A stretch of DNA of 8,423 bases from JAUXEH01 sp965602945 (GTDB lineage Bacteria > Acidobacteriota > Aminicenantia > Aminicenantales > Aminicenantaceae): positions 1 through 8,423 of the forward strand of contig CBFDBC010000172.1 of the NCBI GenBank assembly GCA_965602945.1, written 5' to 3'. The notes under the pieces are model-generated. The model was not told the DNA's origin. It worked only from the letters and a program-made list of their open reading frames with translations, and searched no databases. The position numbers and the translations under genes were made by a program. Below, in pieces: positions 6,839 to 8,423 of this stretch. The stretch's first letter is position 1; every line of letters begins with the position of its first letter.

Positions 6839-8248
6839 ATTCAGGAGCGACTCGGCCGCAGACAGCACATTTTGGAAGAATATATCCACGTCCTCACGTG
6901 TGAGCTCATGGTTGGCGATGACCAACCGCATGGCCATGTCCTCACCCAGGTACGCATAGTTGACCATGCTCTTGCCGCTGCGGGCCAACTCCCGGCGCAG
7001 TTGAAGATTGAAAGCATTCAGGTCTTCTATGTCCTCCGATCGGTAGCGGAAACAGACCGTGACCGAAGATCGAGGGGCCATGAGTTCCAGTGATGGCGTG
7101 CCGTGCACGATCCCCTCGGCATACTCCGCCAAGTTGAAGAAGCGGTCCACCCGTTCGGCATAGCCCGTATCCCCGTAATATTTCCAGCTCAGCCAAAGTT
7201 TCAGGGCATCGACCCGGCGCCCGCACTGGAGTGAGAGCGGGCCCAGGTCCGATGTGGCATGGCCGTCGTCATCATGGAAGATATAGTCGGCTCCTTCCAC
7301 CGAGTTGGAAACGAGAAGCCGCCCTTTTTCCCGGACCAGGAACACGGAACAGATCAGGGGCAGCCCCATAAGCTTGTGGGCGTTCCACACGAACGAGTCC
7401 GCCTGCTCCAGGCCTTCGAGCAGGTGGCGGTGGCGGGGGCTGAGGAGGGCGGTTCCACCCAGGGAACCGTCCACATGGAACCAGAGCCCGTGCCGGCGCG
7501 CCAGAGGCGCAATCCGCTCAAAAGGATCGTAGGCTCCTTTGACCGTGGTGCCGGCCGTGGCGCCCACGAAGAACGGCCGCAGGCCGGCGGCCCGGCTGTC
7601 TTCGATCTTCAGTTCCAGGTCCTCTGGGAGCATTCGCCCTGCCTCATCGGTCTCGACCTTGATGACCCTCTCCATCCCCACACCGAGGATGTTGGCGGCC
7701 TTCTCAAACGAATAATGGGCTTCCGCGGAGACGAAGGCCGCCAGGCCCGCACCCCGGCCTAAGCCAGTCTGCTTTGCTTCCGGCAGGGCCCGGCTGCGGG
7801 CGATCATCATAGCCTGGAGATTGCCGTTGCTGCCGCCGCTGAGGAACAGGCCCTCGGGATCTTCGAATCCGGCCAGACTGCCCATCCTGCGGACCAGCTC
7901 CACCTCCATGAGTGTGGCCACCGGCGCCACCTCATATGTGTACATGGAGGTGTTGGTCAGGCCGGTGATCACCTCTCCCAAAAACCCCGGGAGCGTGAAT
8001 CCGGACCACAGCTGGTTGAAATACTGCGTGTGGCCGGTGCGCACGGCATGTTCGAAGTATTCATCGATGATCCGGTAAAGGTCATCCAGGCTGCATCCCT
8101 CTTCCGGCAAGGTGAGGTCCAGACGGGAGCGCAGCTCCTCCGGATCCAGGAGGTTCGTTACCGGGGTGGCAGGATCCCTGTTTTGTTCCAGATATGCGTT
8201 GATCTTCCCGATGAGCCTTTCATCGATTCTATGTTCATCGTCCGGCAC
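6830..8248 (-). CDS. PLP-dependent acidic amino acid decarboxylase (GAD/CSAD/PanP-like)
   Basis: A 472-residue group II decarboxylase, fold type I. K292 in NAHKLMG is the PLP Schiff-base lysine, D260 in FHVDGS pairs with the pyridine nitrogen, and H178 in EAHYS stacks on the cofactor. SGGSNGN (137-143) and TAGTT (231-235) hold the phosphate. TGHTQYFNQLWSG (71-83), MYTYEVAPV (102-110), QCGRRVD (341-347) and R441 in MRLVIAN match the animal glutamate and cysteine-sulfinate decarboxylase branch; R441 corresponds to the arginine that binds the substrate carboxylate there. Candidate reactions are Glu to GABA, Asp to beta-alanine (as for Vibrio PanP) or cysteine sulfinate to hypotaurine; the sequence does not decide. 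The loop before QCGRRVD (about 325-338) lacks the catalytic tyrosine of mammalian GAD, having a DDDGH stretch instead. The start is GTG (8246-8248), with GGAG eight bases upstream; no in-frame ATG lies nearby. It has its own promoter and no pathway partner in the window. Confidence 0.88.
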   Translation of the reverse strand: MPDDEHRIDERLIGKINAYLEQNRDPATPVTNLLDPEELRSRLDLTLPEEGCSLDDLYRIIDEYFEHAVRTGHTQYFNQLWSGFTLPGFLGEVITGLTNTSMYTYEVAPVATLMEVELVRRMGSLAGFEDPEGLFLSGGSNGNLQAMMIARSRALPEAKQTGLGRGAGLAAFVSAEAHYSFEKAANILGVGMERVIKVETDEAGRMLPEDLELKIEDSRAAGLRPFFVGATAGTTVKGAYDPFERIAPLARRHGLWFHVDGSLGGTALLSPRHRHLLEGLEQADSFVWNAHKLMGLPLICSVFLVREKGRLLVSNSVEGADYIFHDDDGHATSDLGPLSLQCGRRVDALKLWLSWKYYGDTGYAERVDRFFNLAEYAEGIVHGTPSLELMAPRSSVTVCFRYRSEDIEDLNAFNLQLRRELARSGKSMVNYAYLGEDMAMRLVIANHELTREDVDIFFQNVLSAAESLLNPL

Positions 8249-8281
8249 GGGGTTTTCTCCAAAATGAAATCAGACATGAAT

Positions 8282-8310
8282 ATCATCGCAACTCTAGCGC
8301 TCCACGTCAA
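8282..8310 (-). promoter_or_regulatory. Promoter for the decarboxylase gene
   Basis: On the minus strand TTGACG (8310-8305) and GATGAT (8287-8282) are 17 bases apart, with five and four consensus matches. Transcription would start near 8275, about 27 bases before the GTG start and just upstream of the GGAG ribosome binding site (8257-8260). The remaining bases 8311-8423 hold no gene I can support. Confidence 0.45.
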
Positions 8311-8423
8311 GGCCCTCCAGGGGGGAAAGCACTTTCAAAACCATGTTGATTTTTGGATCAGTCTGGCAAGCTGATAAGGAGGCCGTCCGGAGGCGAGCGG
8401 GCATGGTTCCTCGAAGAGGAGAG

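Noticed and set aside
8389..8423. A GGAGG followed nine bases later by ATG (8403), open to the right edge on the + strand.
   Set aside because: Only seven codons are visible, so a truncated gene cannot be told from chance; the visible residues carry no family signal.

Overview
The window is ordinary, gene-dense bacterial DNA with GC-rich coding regions and AT-richer gaps. It holds five complete protein genes, one probable gene remnant, and short intergenic gaps carrying recognisable promoters and terminators. Shine-Dalgarno sequences are clear at most genes, and GTG starts are used beside ATG. The mix of exported hydrolases, a FatA-type thioesterase and an animal-like acidic amino acid decarboxylase would suit a Gram-negative heterotroph, for example from the Acidobacteriota/Aminicenantes or deltaproteobacterial lines. 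The sequence alone does not fix the taxon. No RNA gene, CRISPR array, insertion sequence, integrase or phage gene was seen.

Layout. Bases 1-243 are a leader with a weak promoter candidate and a strong ribosome binding site. They precede an exported endonuclease/exonuclease/phosphatase-fold enzyme (244-1401, +). A bidirectional terminator (about 1404-1426) follows. Next is a short minus-strand reading frame (1431-1631) whose last ~45 codons look like real coding sequence while its beginning does not, so it is probably the 3' stump of a lost gene. A large HerA/VirB4-like P-loop ATPase (1700-4150, +) comes next. It runs tail-to-tail, with a 9-base gap, into a FatA-type acyl-ACP thioesterase (4160-4909, -). 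A divergent promoter region (about 4910-5069) separates that gene from an exported serine beta-lactamase/esterase-family protein (5070-6785, +). This is convergent, across a 44-base gap containing an inverted repeat, with a PLP-dependent glutamate/aspartate/cysteine-sulfinate-type decarboxylase (6830-8248, -). That gene's own promoter lies in the last 175 bases.

The genes alternate in orientation (+, -, +, -, +, -), and each plausible gene has its own start signals, so there is no operon. The likely roles are unrelated: periplasmic phosphoester cleavage, DNA or secretion-type motor, fatty acid release, periplasmic ester or amide hydrolysis, and amino acid decarboxylation. I found no convincing sign of a new multi-gene system. 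The most worthwhile leads are the gene remnant at 1431-1571, the unusual C-terminal half of the HerA-like ATPase, and the altered catalytic loop of the decarboxylase.
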